Below are positions 24,998-33,757 of a DNA stretch of 64,000 nucleotides, piece by piece (position 1 is the first letter of the stretch; each line of letters begins with the position of its first letter). This DNA comes from Desulfovibrionaceae bacterium. GTDB lineage: Bacteria; Desulfobacterota; Desulfovibrionia; Desulfovibrionales; Desulfovibrionaceae. Made by a program: the position numbers and the translations under genes. The DNA is taken from positions 310,001-374,000 of the forward strand of contig JAHZEL010000008.1 in NCBI GenBank assembly GCA_019421865.1, given 5' to 3'. The notes under the pieces were generated by a model. That model did no database searches, was not told where the DNA came from, and saw nothing but the letters and a program-made list of their open reading frames with translations.

Positions 24998-26665
24998 TCA
25001 GCAGGCGCTGAGGCCGAGTTCACGGATCACACGCTCCAGTATGCGGGGCGCAACGGTGAAGGAGTAATCAAGTTCCAGCCGCTCCGTATCCTTGTGGGCA
25101 TCCTTGCCTGCAGGACCTACGGAAGCGATGGGAACATCCAGCGACAGAAGATCGTCGACAGGCAGAGAGTACACCGTCCCCCAGCCGGGCATGTTCTCGG
25201 CCAGCATTCCGAGATCGGAAGCCTGCCCCTGAAAGCCCATATAACTCAGATCCATGATGCCGCTGAAGCACTCCACCAGTCTGACCTGCCCCGTGCTTTT
25301 CTCAAGATCGGCACAACCCCCTTCCATAATGGAGCGAAGCCTGCGTTCCTTTTCCGAAGCTCCAAGATTGAGGCGATGAGGATAGTACGGAGGCAGGAAT
25401 CCCAGCACCACGGCAGGCCCCTTCAGATTGGCCAGAGAAACCAGATGTTCCGTTACCGCCAGGCCCTTTTCTCTCTCGTCCATGTCGGCAGGGAGAGTTT
25501 CTGCAAACGCACGAAGGCGCTCTTCCACCGCTTCCACGCCGTCGCTTCCGGCCAGCGATTCCATCAGTTCACGAATCGTGAACACGGCGGGCTTCCAGCA
25601 GGGAACGGGCGTATCGGCACGACCGGAAAGGTTCTGAAAACGACGCCCGGCCTCCTCGATGGCGGCGATCGTCTCATCCAGCGCACGCTGCGCCACCTTC
25701 CGGCAGATCTCAATCATCTGCCCCGGCGTTCTGCTGACGGAGAGCACATTGAACAAGGCCGTCGCCCGCTCCGGCAGCGTCACGGAATAGGTGTGCCGCA
25801 GGTCCTTCAGAGTAAGACATACCGGAGGCGTAAGCGTATTCGGGCCGGTGCCGTCCATAAGGTCGGGGCAGCAGTCCATCAGGCACACCACCCTCGCGGC
25901 AATGGCGGCGGCATTGACGCCGTCGAAGGAATATCCCACATGGGCCTCACGCCCCACACAGAAGAAAAACGGCATGATCTTGCCGGTCGTTCCGGTGAAA
26001 AAGATACGGCAGGGACTGCTCTCCTTCGTCGTTTTCGACGTCCAGAACGACGGCTCCCCGGAAAGCGCCGCCACAAGTTCGAGGTTCCTTTCCTTAAGAA
26101 AAGCGCACATGGCCGAAAGAGAACCCCGCATGCCTACGGAACTGCCCTCTTCATCGGGCACGCCCAGAAAAAGCAGATTGACGCCCAGCTCGTCACGCCG
26201 GCGGGCCATATGGGCAAGATACGCCATGTGAAGAGCAATGCCCGCCTTCATGTCCATGACGCCGCGACCGAAAAGCCAGTTGCCCGATTCCAGATCTTCC
26301 CGGGCTTCTTCAGGAATGTCGCGCGTTCCGATCACGGAGGTGTAGGCGTCGGCATCAAAGGCAAGATCGGCGAGATCTCCGCAGACATCGGTATCCACGA
26401 CATCGAAATGACCGTTCAGAAGCACGGTTCGGGAAGTCTGCCGGGCGGACGGTACGAAGGCCATGACGGCCTTTCTCTCAAGACCGCCCTTCTCGACGGG
26501 AATCAGCTGCAGAAATTCCGGATGTTCCTGAAAGTACGGCTCCCTGCCGAGAAGAGAGAAAATATATGCCGCCGCCTCGTTTTCGCCCGGCGTGTGTGAC
26601 ACGCTGCGTATGCGGACAAGCTCCTTTGTCAGCTCGAGCAGGCCTTCCCGTGTAAACTCAATCAT
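24998..26665 (-). CDS. RocB-like M20-family metallopeptidase
   Basis: 555 residues from the ATG at 26665 (AAAGGAGA upstream). LLNGHFDVVDT gives the first metal-binding His-X-Asp, GRGVMDMKAG the bridging Asp, and GVPDEEGSSVGM the catalytic Glu pair. The length and the internal insertion match the RocB branch rather than the 380-residue ArgE/DapE type. RocB is linked to arginine use in Bacillus but its reaction is not well defined. No signal peptide is seen, so it is a cytoplasmic peptidase or amidohydrolase. There is no arginine-pathway gene nearby. Confidence 0.8.
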   Translation of the reverse strand: MIEFTREGLLELTKELVRIRSVSHTPGENEAAAYIFSLLGREPYFQEHPEFLQLIPVEKGGLERKAVMAFVPSARQTSRTVLLNGHFDVVDTDVCGDLADLAFDADAYTSVIGTRDIPEEAREDLESGNWLFGRGVMDMKAGIALHMAYLAHMARRRDELGVNLLFLGVPDEEGSSVGMRGSLSAMCAFLKERNLELVAALSGEPSFWTSKTTKESSPCRIFFTGTTGKIMPFFFCVGREAHVGYSFDGVNAAAIAARVVCLMDCCPDLMDGTGPNTLTPPVCLTLKDLRHTYSVTLPERATALFNVLSVSRTPGQMIEICRKVAQRALDETIAAIEEAGRRFQNLSGRADTPVPCWKPAVFTIRELMESLAGSDGVEAVEERLRAFAETLPADMDEREKGLAVTEHLVSLANLKGPAVVLGFLPPYYPHRLNLGASEKERRLRSIMEGGCADLEKSTGQVRLVECFSGIMDLSYMGFQGQASDLGMLAENMPGWGTVYSLPVDDLLSLDVPIASVGPAGKDAHKDTERLELDYSFTVAPRILERVIRELGLSAC

Positions 26666-26800
26666 ATCAGTCTCCTTTGTCAGAGGCCGAACGTAGTCCC
26701 GAGTGGATAAAAAAACAATATGCCTTGAGCCCGAGAGACTTACGAAATCCGACGTCTGAACCGTTGCCTTCACGGGCATATCCGGAAAGAACCGCCGAAC

Positions 26801-26840
26801 AAAAAAAAGCGCGCCGACACATCGCCGGACGCGCTCTTTT
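26801..26840 (-). terminator. Terminator of galU
   Basis: On the minus strand AGCGCG...CGCGCT closes around an internal CCGGCGA/TGTCGG helix and is followed by eight T. Confidence 0.85.
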
Positions 26841-26870
26841 ATTTCTGCCGGAACAATTTCCGGGAAACGA

Positions 26871-27737
26871 CTACTTGTTGAGAAGCTCCTGAAGAGCCGC
26901 ACGGAGAGGCTCGTTCAGCTTCTTGTCCTGAAGGCCGAAGTAGATGCCTGCCGTCAGATAGTCAACCCAGTCACCGGCGTCGAAGCGACGGCCCTTCATC
27001 TTCACGGCGAGCATGCCCTTGTCCTTCATATAGGCGGCCAGAGCGTCGGTAAGCTGAATTTCGCCGCCCTTGCCGGGCTTGACTTTGGCGATGTAGCTGA
27101 AGATTTCGCGGGGAAGCACATAGCGACCGACAATGGCAAGACGGGAGTTCATGGAACCTACGGCAGGTTTCTCCACCATGTCGGTGATCTTGTACACGCC
27201 GTCTTCGAGTTCCTCACCGGCAACCATGCCGTATTTGTCGATCTTGTCGGCCGGAACTTCCATAACGCCGATGGTGGGCATGTTGTACTTCTCGGCCGCC
27301 TGAACGAGCTGCACGAGTCCGGCATCATCGCCGACCATGAAATCATCGCCGACCATGACGGCAAAATAATCTTCCTGCACCATGGATCTGGCGCAGCCCA
27401 CAGCATGACCGAGGCCCAGCTGCTCCTTCTGGCGCACGGCCATGACTTCCACCATGCTGGCGGCTTCCTGCACGGCCTTGAGCTGATCGATCTTTCCGGC
27501 TTCGGCCAGCAGTTCTTCCAGTTCAATATTGCGGTCAAAGTGATCTTCCACCACGCATTTGTGGCGATTCGTCACGAAAATGACCTCCTGAACTCCGGCA
27601 CGCACGGCCTCTTCCACCACGTACTGGATGACCGGCTTGTTATAAATGGGCAGCATTTCCTTGGGAATGTTCTTACTGGCCGGAAGAGAACGGGTACCCC
27701 ATCCTGCGACAGGAAGAACAACTTTGCTTACTTTCAT
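26871..27737 (-). CDS. galU: UTP-glucose-1-phosphate uridylyltransferase
   Basis: 288 residues. It makes UDP-glucose from UTP and glucose-1-phosphate for lipopolysaccharide and other glycans. AGWGTRSLPASKNIPKEMLP at 11-30 is the nucleotide-binding signature with the catalytic Arg and Lys. VGDDFMVGDD, DMVEKPAVG and GEIQLTDALAA are GalU motifs. It is cytoplasmic and monocistronic, ending in a strong terminator at 26801. Confidence 0.95.
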   Translation of the reverse strand: MKVSKVVLPVAGWGTRSLPASKNIPKEMLPIYNKPVIQYVVEEAVRAGVQEVIFVTNRHKCVVEDHFDRNIELEELLAEAGKIDQLKAVQEAASMVEVMAVRQKEQLGLGHAVGCARSMVQEDYFAVMVGDDFMVGDDAGLVQLVQAAEKYNMPTIGVMEVPADKIDKYGMVAGEELEDGVYKITDMVEKPAVGSMNSRLAIVGRYVLPREIFSYIAKVKPGKGGEIQLTDALAAYMKDKGMLAVKMKGRRFDAGDWVDYLTAGIYFGLQDKKLNEPLRAALQELLNK

Positions 27738-28068
27738 GATGACCTCACAGCACCTTGGAAAACTGTTTACGGCCGCGGCCGTATGTCAGAAATACGCGGA
27801 AAAGCCCGCTCCAAAACATGCCGGCATCTGATGCCGAACGGACAGATTCCCGTCAGGAATCATAGTATCGTTACTTTAAAGCCTTGTCCCTCGCCGGCAG
27901 ACGAGTACGAACACCACAGGCTTTTCTTGCCGTCAAAGTATACTTTTTTTCAGCTTACGTCCATATATTCAGACAATTGTAAAAAGAATGAAACACAAAA
28001 AGCAGGTTCGCTGTAACAGTGTATTGTCAGTACAAAAATATCTCCAGAAAAATCCGCTCGATCATTGC

Positions 28069-28203
28069 TCATCCTATTGGAACAAACGACTTTTCCAGCA
28101 GCTTCTTTTTGATGTGAGCGATCGTCATCGTCAGATATACAAAAATATACAGCACGACTCCGGCAAAAAGAATTTTACCGGAGTCGTGAGCGCTGAAAAT
28201 CAT
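28069..28203 (-). CDS. Possible 44-residue single-pass membrane protein
   Basis: ATG at 28203, TGA at 28069. The product has a hydrophobic core ILFAGVVLYIFVYLTMTIA followed by HIKKKLLEK, a plausible transmembrane helix with a positively charged cytoplasmic tail. No good ribosome site is visible, which lowers confidence. The perfect 11-bp inverted repeat at 28153-28188 lies inside codons 6-17. It sits 66 bases downstream of the MBL gene on the same strand. No family is recognised. Confidence 0.35.
   Translation of the reverse strand: MIFSAHDSGKILFAGVVLYIFVYLTMTIAHIKKKLLEKSFVPIG
28153..28188. repeat. Perfect inverted repeat CACGACTCCGG / CCGGAGTCGTG
   Basis: Eleven-base arms around a 14-base AT-rich loop in an otherwise AT-rich intergenic region. 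With no T-run next to either arm it does not look like a standard terminator. Confidence 0.85.
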
Positions 28204-28269
28204 TTTTTTGAAATATCTCGACTAGCTGTCGAGAAGAGCCCGTTCTTAGAACTCCCTCCTCATCCTAAT

Positions 28270-29085
28270 CTATAGAAGTAAGCAATTCTCCGCCGGAGAA
28301 GAAGAAAGATTAAGAATCTCTCCGTCCTCGGGAATCAAGAAGCGATTCTGCAGTCCCCTGCTTTCCACAAAAGCACGCAGGGCCGCTCGATCCAGTCTGG
28401 CATGATTCACGGCATCCATATGCGAGGCAATGAGCAGAGCTCCAGGAGCAACGGCAGCCACATGGGCAACCTCTTCCGGCCCCATGAGAATAGGCGTTCC
28501 ATCATAGAACTGCGCCCACGCTGCATTCAGCACCACCACGCCCGGCCGGAAGGAAACAAGTGCCTCTTCCACGGCAGGAAACCAGACCGTATCCCCGGCC
28601 AGATAAAGCGTCTCCTCGCCCTGTGCGCGGAACACCACTCCGCAGGCCTCCGAGTCCAGCCCGACAGCCGCGTAGTTGCGCGCCGCCTGCTCCCCGGCAC
28701 CGTGCAGCGCCTCGACATGGTACAGCGTCACGCCGCAGAACGCCACGCCGTCCGGGCAAAGCGCCGTCACATGCTCAAAGCCCAAAGCCCTCATCTCTTC
28801 CGCTTCCCGTTCGTTCTGCGTGAACACAGGCATGTCTTTGGGGAGAACTGCAGCCGCCGCCTGATCAAAATGATCAAAGTGATGCATGTGCGTGACGATG
28901 ACGGCATCCACGGCCGTAATCTCTTCGACCGGCAAAGGCAGCTCCACCAGCGGATTGGCGAAATCATTCAGAGGCGAAGGCACGGGCGGAAGACTTCCCT
29001 TCCGGGCAAAGAAAGGATCAATCAGAAAACGCTTTTCGCCAAAGGTAATAATGCTCGTTGCTCCGCGAATCTGCTGAAATATCAT
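28270..29085 (-). CDS. MBL-fold metallo-hydrolase, UlaG-like
   Basis: 271 residues from the ATG at 29085, chosen over an ATG 18 bases upstream because GGAGAG sits seven bases before it. VTHMHHFDHFD is the metallo-beta-lactamase metal motif HxHxxDH. LAGDTVWFP and LIASHMDAVNH supply further metal ligands. The family (UlaG/YcbL-like) includes lactonases and phosphodiesterases; no substrate can be assigned. No signal peptide. Confidence 0.8.
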   Translation of the reverse strand: MIFQQIRGATSIITFGEKRFLIDPFFARKGSLPPVPSPLNDFANPLVELPLPVEEITAVDAVIVTHMHHFDHFDQAAAAVLPKDMPVFTQNEREAEEMRALGFEHVTALCPDGVAFCGVTLYHVEALHGAGEQAARNYAAVGLDSEACGVVFRAQGEETLYLAGDTVWFPAVEEALVSFRPGVVVLNAAWAQFYDGTPILMGPEEVAHVAAVAPGALLIASHMDAVNHARLDRAALRAFVESRGLQNRFLIPEDGEILNLSSSPAENCLLL

Positions 29086-29207
29086 AATGGACTCTCCTAC
29101 CAAATGTTATCGGAGCAAGGGGGCGGCGCGCTGTTGCGCGTTGTCCGCATCCCTCCGTCCAGAAGCGACAGACCGATCAAACTTAAAGCTCTTCTTGAAT
29201 TTTTTGA

Positions 29208-31577
29208 TCAGTCCCGATACCGGGCCGCACGAAGTCCGTTGCCCACAACCACCAGCGCCGTTCCCACATCGGCGAACACCGCCATCCACATGGTGGCGCA
29301 TCCGGCAAAGGCCAGGGCAAAGAACAGCACCTTCACGCCTACCGCCATCGCAATGTTCTGAACAAGAATGCTGTGGGTGGTACGGGAAAGACGAATGAAT
29401 CTCGGAATTTTGCGCAGGTCGTCATCCATGAGAGCCACATCGGCGGTCTCCATGGCGGTATCCGTTCCTCCGCCGGCCATGGCGAAGCCGATATCCGCCC
29501 TGGCCAGAGCCGGAGCGTCGTTGATGCCGTCACCGGCCATGCCCGTTCTGCCCCAGCGCTCCGACAGTCCTTCCACGGCCTTCAGCTTGTCTTCCGGAAG
29601 AAGGCTTCCGCGGAACTCGTCCACACCAGCCTGCCCGGCAATCACCCTCGCCACGGTTTCGTTATCGCCCGTCAGCATCACGGTATGCACGCCGAGCTCA
29701 CGGAGTTCCCGCACGGCCTCCCTGCTGCTTTCTCTGATGGTATCGGCCACGGCAAACACGGCAAGCACGCGGCTGTCGTCGGCCAGCGCCACCACTGTTC
29801 TGCCCTGAGACTCGAATTCCGCCGTCAGCTGATCAAGCTTTGCCGAACCGAGCCCGAGTTCCGCCATCATGCGTGAACTGCCGAGCCTGTAAAGACGCGA
29901 TCCGATCCGCCCCTGTACTCCGCGACCGGCCACAGCTTCAAATTCATCGACATGAATCTGATCATCTCCGTTTTGCCCAGTGCTTTCCGCCACGGCCAGC
30001 GACACAGGATGATCGGAACGGGAGGCAAGCGCGGCGGCAAGGCGCAGAGCCTCCTCGCGGCTTTCCCCATCCAGCAGCGCGGCATCCGTGAGCTTCGGCT
30101 TACCGTAGGTCAGGGTACCCGTCTTATCGAGGGCAAGGCAGCGCAGAAGGCGCCCCTGTTCCAGAAATACGCCGCCTTTGACCAGCAGACCACTCTTCGT
30201 AGCTGCAGCAAGCCCACTGACGATGCTCACCGGCGTAGAAATCACCAGGGCGCACGGACAGCCGATGACCAGAAGCACAAGGCCGGTATACACGGCTTCC
30301 GTCCAGCTCCAGTCGAAAAACAGCGGCGGAATGACAGCCGTCAGCAGCGCGAGCAGAAAAACGGCAGGTGTGTACCAGGCGGCAAAACTGTCCACCATGC
30401 GCTGCACGGGCGCACGACGCCCCTGTGCTTCCTCCACGGCATGAATGATGCGGGCCAGCGTGGTATTCGACGGACCGGCCGTCACCTCAAACTCAAAGGA
30501 GCCGGACGTATTGATGGTACCGGCAAACACCGTGTCGCCTTCCACTTTTTCTACGGGAATGCTCTCGCCGGTAATAGGCGCCTGATTCACGGCGGAATGT
30601 CCTGAAACCACCATGCCGTCCAGAGCCACCCGCTCGCCGGGTCTTACCCGGACGCGGCTTCCTACGGGAATCTCCCGGATATCCTTCTCTTTCCATGTGC
30701 CGTCTTCGCAAAGCACCGTAGCCCGCTCGGGCGCCAGTTCCAGAAGCTTTCCTATGGCATCGCGCGCCCTGTCCAGCGCTCTGGCCTCAATGGCTTCGGA
30801 CACATTGAACAGCACCATCACCATGGCGGCTTCCGGATACTGCCCTATGAGCACCGCTCCCGTTACCGCCACGGACATGAGCGCGTTGATGTTGAGGTTG
30901 AAGTTGGAAACGGCAAGCCAGCCCTTGCGGTACGTTCCCAGTCCGCCGAGAAGAATGGCCGCCAGAGCAAACAGCAGGGGCAGACTATTCAGCAGGGAAA
31001 ATCCTTCTTCGGCACCTCCGATCACGCCCCACTCCAGCGCAAACTCCGTGCCTTCGGATAGCGCGGCAAATATGCCCGCAAGCGCCAGCTTTTTCCACGC
31101 GATGCGTCCGGAACCTGCGGGGCGACGTTCGATCTTTCCCGTGTCGCCGAGCGGTTCGGGAATCATGTCGATGGAGGTCAGCGCCTCTTCAATGCCCTTC
31201 GTGGAAGCAAGGTTATGATGCACGGTAAGCACCCGCTGCATCAGATTGAATTCCAGACCGGTAATGCCCTCCACGGAGCCCAGACGCTTGCGGATGAGCG
31301 CCTCTTCCATGGGGCAGTCCATATTGCTGATCAGGTACACGGCCGTCGTGGCGGAAGCCCGGCCAAGGGTCGCCATGTCCACAGGCTCGGCAGGAGCATG
31401 ATCATGACCGCAGCAGCCGTCATGGACGTGCTCATGGTGATGATGGCCGTTCTCCTCGTGGGCATGCCGGAATTCCTCCTGCATCTGGGAGAAAGGCCGG
31501 AGCACAAAGGCATCCGCACAGGAACACGCCCTTGCGGAGCCAGCCTCGGAAGCTATGTCGTTGTGATTGTCTTTCAC
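29208..31577 (-). CDS. zntA: Zn2+/Cd2+/Pb2+-exporting P1B-type ATPase
   Basis: 789 residues from a GTG at 31577, selected because AAGGAGA lies upstream and the preceding 31600-31630 is the regulated promoter. The N-terminus is His-rich (residues 40-60) and has one HMA domain with NMDCPMEE (Cys88). CPC at about 440-442 in the sixth helix is the transport site, DKTGT at about 484-488 the phosphorylation site, and GDGINDAPALA the hinge. It exports toxic divalent metals across the inner membrane. It is transcribed divergently from a CadR/PbrR-like MerR gene with a classical operator between. Confidence 0.9.
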   Translation of the reverse strand: MKDNHNDIASEAGSARACSCADAFVLRPFSQMQEEFRHAHEENGHHHHEHVHDGCCGHDHAPAEPVDMATLGRASATTAVYLISNMDCPMEEALIRKRLGSVEGITGLEFNLMQRVLTVHHNLASTKGIEEALTSIDMIPEPLGDTGKIERRPAGSGRIAWKKLALAGIFAALSEGTEFALEWGVIGGAEEGFSLLNSLPLLFALAAILLGGLGTYRKGWLAVSNFNLNINALMSVAVTGAVLIGQYPEAAMVMVLFNVSEAIEARALDRARDAIGKLLELAPERATVLCEDGTWKEKDIREIPVGSRVRVRPGERVALDGMVVSGHSAVNQAPITGESIPVEKVEGDTVFAGTINTSGSFEFEVTAGPSNTTLARIIHAVEEAQGRRAPVQRMVDSFAAWYTPAVFLLALLTAVIPPLFFDWSWTEAVYTGLVLLVIGCPCALVISTPVSIVSGLAAATKSGLLVKGGVFLEQGRLLRCLALDKTGTLTYGKPKLTDAALLDGESREEALRLAAALASRSDHPVSLAVAESTGQNGDDQIHVDEFEAVAGRGVQGRIGSRLYRLGSSRMMAELGLGSAKLDQLTAEFESQGRTVVALADDSRVLAVFAVADTIRESSREAVRELRELGVHTVMLTGDNETVARVIAGQAGVDEFRGSLLPEDKLKAVEGLSERWGRTGMAGDGINDAPALARADIGFAMAGGGTDTAMETADVALMDDDLRKIPRFIRLSRTTHSILVQNIAMAVGVKVLFFALAFAGCATMWMAVFADVGTALVVVGNGLRAARYRD

Positions 31578-31599
31578 GTTGATTCTCCTTGTTGGAATC

Positions 31600-31630
31600 A
31601 ACGTAGTGTCTATAGCGACTATAGAGTCAA
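31600..31630 (-). promoter_or_regulatory. MerR-type metal-responsive promoter of the P-type ATPase gene
   Basis: Minus strand: TTGACT (31630-31625), 19-base spacer, TACGTT (31605-31600). The spacer carries the dyad ACTCTATAG-TCG-CTATAGACA, the arrangement bound by ZntR, CadR and PbrR. The long spacer is what MerR activators correct by bending DNA. Confidence 0.88.
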
Positions 31631-31762
31631 GCCCTCCTGAATATTTTTTTGAAAATCTTTTTCGAAAACCTTTCAATCCCCGTCTTTCATCGCTTTTCGC
31701 CCTTGACTGCACCTGCTCCGACGTTACCATCCGGAAAGCCGCACAGAAAAAAGGAGCATGTC

Positions 31763-32257
31763 ATGCCTCTGAAAATCGGGGAACTGGCCGAACGATCGGG
31801 CTGTCAGGTCGTCACCATACGCTACTATGAGAAGGAGGGCCTTCTCCCTCCGCCCGAACGCACCGACGCCAACTACCGGCTTTACAATGATGACGCCGTG
31901 GAACGGCTTCACTTCATCCGCCGCTGCCGCCTGCACGGCATGAACCTGACCGAGATCCGGGAACTTCTGGCCTTCAAGGACAATCCCACGGTAAGCTGTG
32001 CATGGATCAACGATCTTGTGGAACGGCACATTGCCGACGTCGAGCAACAGATAGCCTCTCTTCAGCACCTGAAGGTTCACCTCGAAGCGCTGCGGCACAC
32101 CTGCGCGGGAGATCACCGGCAAGGATGCGGCATCATCGACACGCTGGATCACGGCTCCGTCTGCGCCTGCTGCGAAGAGGAGCACTGCTGCATCAACGAA
32201 GGCCGCGGCCCGGCGCCTGCCCGTAAGCCGAAAGCCGGAAAGGCCGGAAAAAAATAA
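31763..32257 (+). CDS. MerR-family metal-sensing regulator, CadR/PbrR-like
   Basis: 164 residues from the ATG at 31763 (AAGGAG upstream). The N-terminal winged helix is KIGELAERSGCQVVTIRYYE, followed by a dimerisation coiled coil. Metal-site cysteines are at 79 (SCAW), 114 and 122, the triad pattern of Cd/Pb sensors. A Cys-rich segment ACCEEEHCC and a Lys-rich tail follow. It should activate the adjacent ATPase gene when Cd, Pb or Zn binds. Confidence 0.9.
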   Translation: MPLKIGELAERSGCQVVTIRYYEKEGLLPPPERTDANYRLYNDDAVERLHFIRRCRLHGMNLTEIRELLAFKDNPTVSCAWINDLVERHIADVEQQIASLQHLKVHLEALRHTCAGDHRQGCGIIDTLDHGSVCACCEEEHCCINEGRGPAPARKPKAGKAGKK

Positions 32258-32392
32258 TCCGGCGCCTACGGCCGCCTGTTCGGCACAGGAGCCTGCCCGG
32301 CCCTGTCTGTACGCTCTTGCGCGCATCGCGTGCTTGTCGTACCATTGCCCGGCCTGCGGGAAGCTCCCTTCCCGCTCAAAAGGAAGGAAATT

Positions 32393-33010
32393 ATGAGTTT
32401 TCTCAAAGCAAGCACCAGCTTCACGCGCTTTCGCATCATAGACGACGTTCCCGCCGAACTGTGGCCGGCCATTCCTGAAAAGCTCCGCCAGTTCGCCTTC
32501 ATGGACATTGACGACATAGCCGAAGAGCGGGCCTTCGGATGGACGAATTTCGACGACATGCTTGATACGGAATGGAAGATGAGCCCGCCGGAAAAAGCGG
32601 ACTACCTGACCTTTTCCCTCCGGCTCGACACCCGCCGCATTCCGCCTGCGGTTCTTCGCAAGCACACGCGCATAGCGCTTCGCGAGGAAGAGAACCGCAT
32701 CAAGGAGCTGGGCAAGAAGTTCATTCCCCGCGACCGCAAGAAAGAAATCGGCGAGCAGGTGAAACTGCGGCTCATGGGACGTTTTCTGCCCATTCCTGCA
32801 GAATTTCAGGTCATCTGGAACACCCGCACCGGCCGCGTCTATTTCGCCTCCACGCAGACAAAAATGATAGAACTCTTTCTTGAACTGTTCACCCGCAGTT
32901 TCGAACTGCGTCTTGAACAGCTTGTTCCCTGTTCGCTGGCTCTTTCCATGTTCGGTGAACAGTACGCCGAAAAACTCGACGCCGTGGAATCCACGCATTT
33001 CATCTCATAA
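32393..33010 (+). CDS. rdgC: RdgC-like recombination-associated protein, short form
   Basis: 205 residues from the ATG at 32393 (AAGGAAATT upstream). LRQFAFMDIDDIAEERAFGW resembles the conserved N-terminal FAF...GW region of RdgC, a ring-shaped DNA-binding protein that modulates RecA in gamma-proteobacteria. E. coli RdgC is about 303 residues, so this is a shortened form. The next gene starts 12 bases later and could supply the missing part as a separate subunit. Function is inferred from family only. Confidence 0.65.
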   Translation: MSFLKASTSFTRFRIIDDVPAELWPAIPEKLRQFAFMDIDDIAEERAFGWTNFDDMLDTEWKMSPPEKADYLTFSLRLDTRRIPPAVLRKHTRIALREEENRIKELGKKFIPRDRKKEIGEQVKLRLMGRFLPIPAEFQVIWNTRTGRVYFASTQTKMIELFLELFTRSFELRLEQLVPCSLALSMFGEQYAEKLDAVESTHFIS

Positions 33011-33022
33011 AGGGCACCGGAC

Positions 33023-33592
33023 ATGGCAGACATTGGTTACATCGGAGAAAATACCGATCTTATTCTGGGACAGGAATTTCTTACCTGGCTGTGGTTCCGC
33101 AGCGAAACCGGCAACGTGTTCCGCATGGAAACGCCGGAGCACAACGGCGAGCCGTTCACCGTGGCCATGGAGCAACGCATCGTGGTGCGGGGCGGCGAAG
33201 GTGAAAATCAGGAAACCGCCACCGTGGTCGGCTCCTTTTCGCCGCTGCGTGAGGCAAGACTCGGACTTCTGACCGGCAAACAGGTCGTCCGGGCCCTCGT
33301 CCGGCTGGAAAAGGACGGCATGGACTGGCAGGTGACGCTGAAGGCCGAGGATTTCAGCATCAACGCCCTGCGTACGCCGCCCATTTCCAAGGAAGACGCC
33401 TCCGAAGATCCCGACGCGATCTTCCTCGAAAAAATGTACCTGCTGGATCAGGCTCTGGACATGCTGGATGAAATGTTCCGGCAGTTCCTCAAGATCCGCC
33501 TTGCGCCTGCCGCCTGGCAGAGCGAGGCCGCGGCCGTTGCGGCATGGATGAAGCACGACATCAGTCAGGGCACCATGCAGCCGGAAGGCTGA
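33023..33592 (+). CDS. Conserved-looking hypothetical protein downstream of rdgC
   Basis: 189 residues, no family recognised. It begins MADIGYIGENTDLILGQEFL, which reads like a compact alpha/beta domain rich in acidic residues, and the C-terminal third (DQALDMLDEMFRQFLKIRLA) is helical. No signal peptide or membrane segment. It lies 12 bases after rdgC and before a terminator at 33616, so the two form a small operon and may act together on DNA. Confidence 0.7.
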   Translation: MADIGYIGENTDLILGQEFLTWLWFRSETGNVFRMETPEHNGEPFTVAMEQRIVVRGGEGENQETATVVGSFSPLREARLGLLTGKQVVRALVRLEKDGMDWQVTLKAEDFSINALRTPPISKEDASEDPDAIFLEKMYLLDQALDMLDEMFRQFLKIRLAPAAWQSEAAAVAAWMKHDISQGTMQPEG

Positions 33593-33615
33593 TGATCTTT
33601 GTTCCTGCTCCTCTC

Positions 33616-33639
33616 CGGCAAGGCTTTGCCGCTTTTCTT
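33616..33639 (+). terminator. Terminator after the rdgC pair
   Basis: CGGCAA / TTGCCG stem with a 4-base loop, followed by CTTTTCTT. It separates the rdgC pair from the permease genes. Confidence 0.65.
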
Positions 33640-33757
33640 CGGAAACGCCGGGGAGGAGACAGGTGAAAGGTTCGCGACCGGATTCTTTCCGAGGATGCGG
33701 CGCGTGAGCCTGCTCCATCTCCCCTCTCAGGGGCCATCTCTTTTCAGGAGCAGAACC

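Larger units (their letters stand above)
27738..28269. other. AT-rich intergenic region upstream of galU
   Basis: 532 bases, visibly poorer in GC than its surroundings. It contains the possible 44-codon minus-strand gene at 28069-28203 with its internal inverted repeat and a short CTCGAC/GTCGAG hairpin near 28218. A plus-strand open frame at 27988-28275 has no coding character. The galU promoter must lie in the 27738-27960 part; no clear pair of boxes is visible. Confidence 0.5.

Noticed and set aside
24887..26599. 570-codon plus-strand open frame
   Set aside because: Antisense to the RocB-like peptidase, which has metal-site motifs and a ribosome site. The antisense product has no recognisable domain.
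27988..28275. 95-codon plus-strand open frame upstream of galU
   Set aside because: No ribosome site, no domain, AT-rich low-information composition, and it covers the inverted repeat and the better minus-strand candidate.
31578..31730. 51-residue upstream extension of the P-type ATPase
   Set aside because: It would run through the MerR operator and promoter; the GTG at 31577 has a ribosome site.
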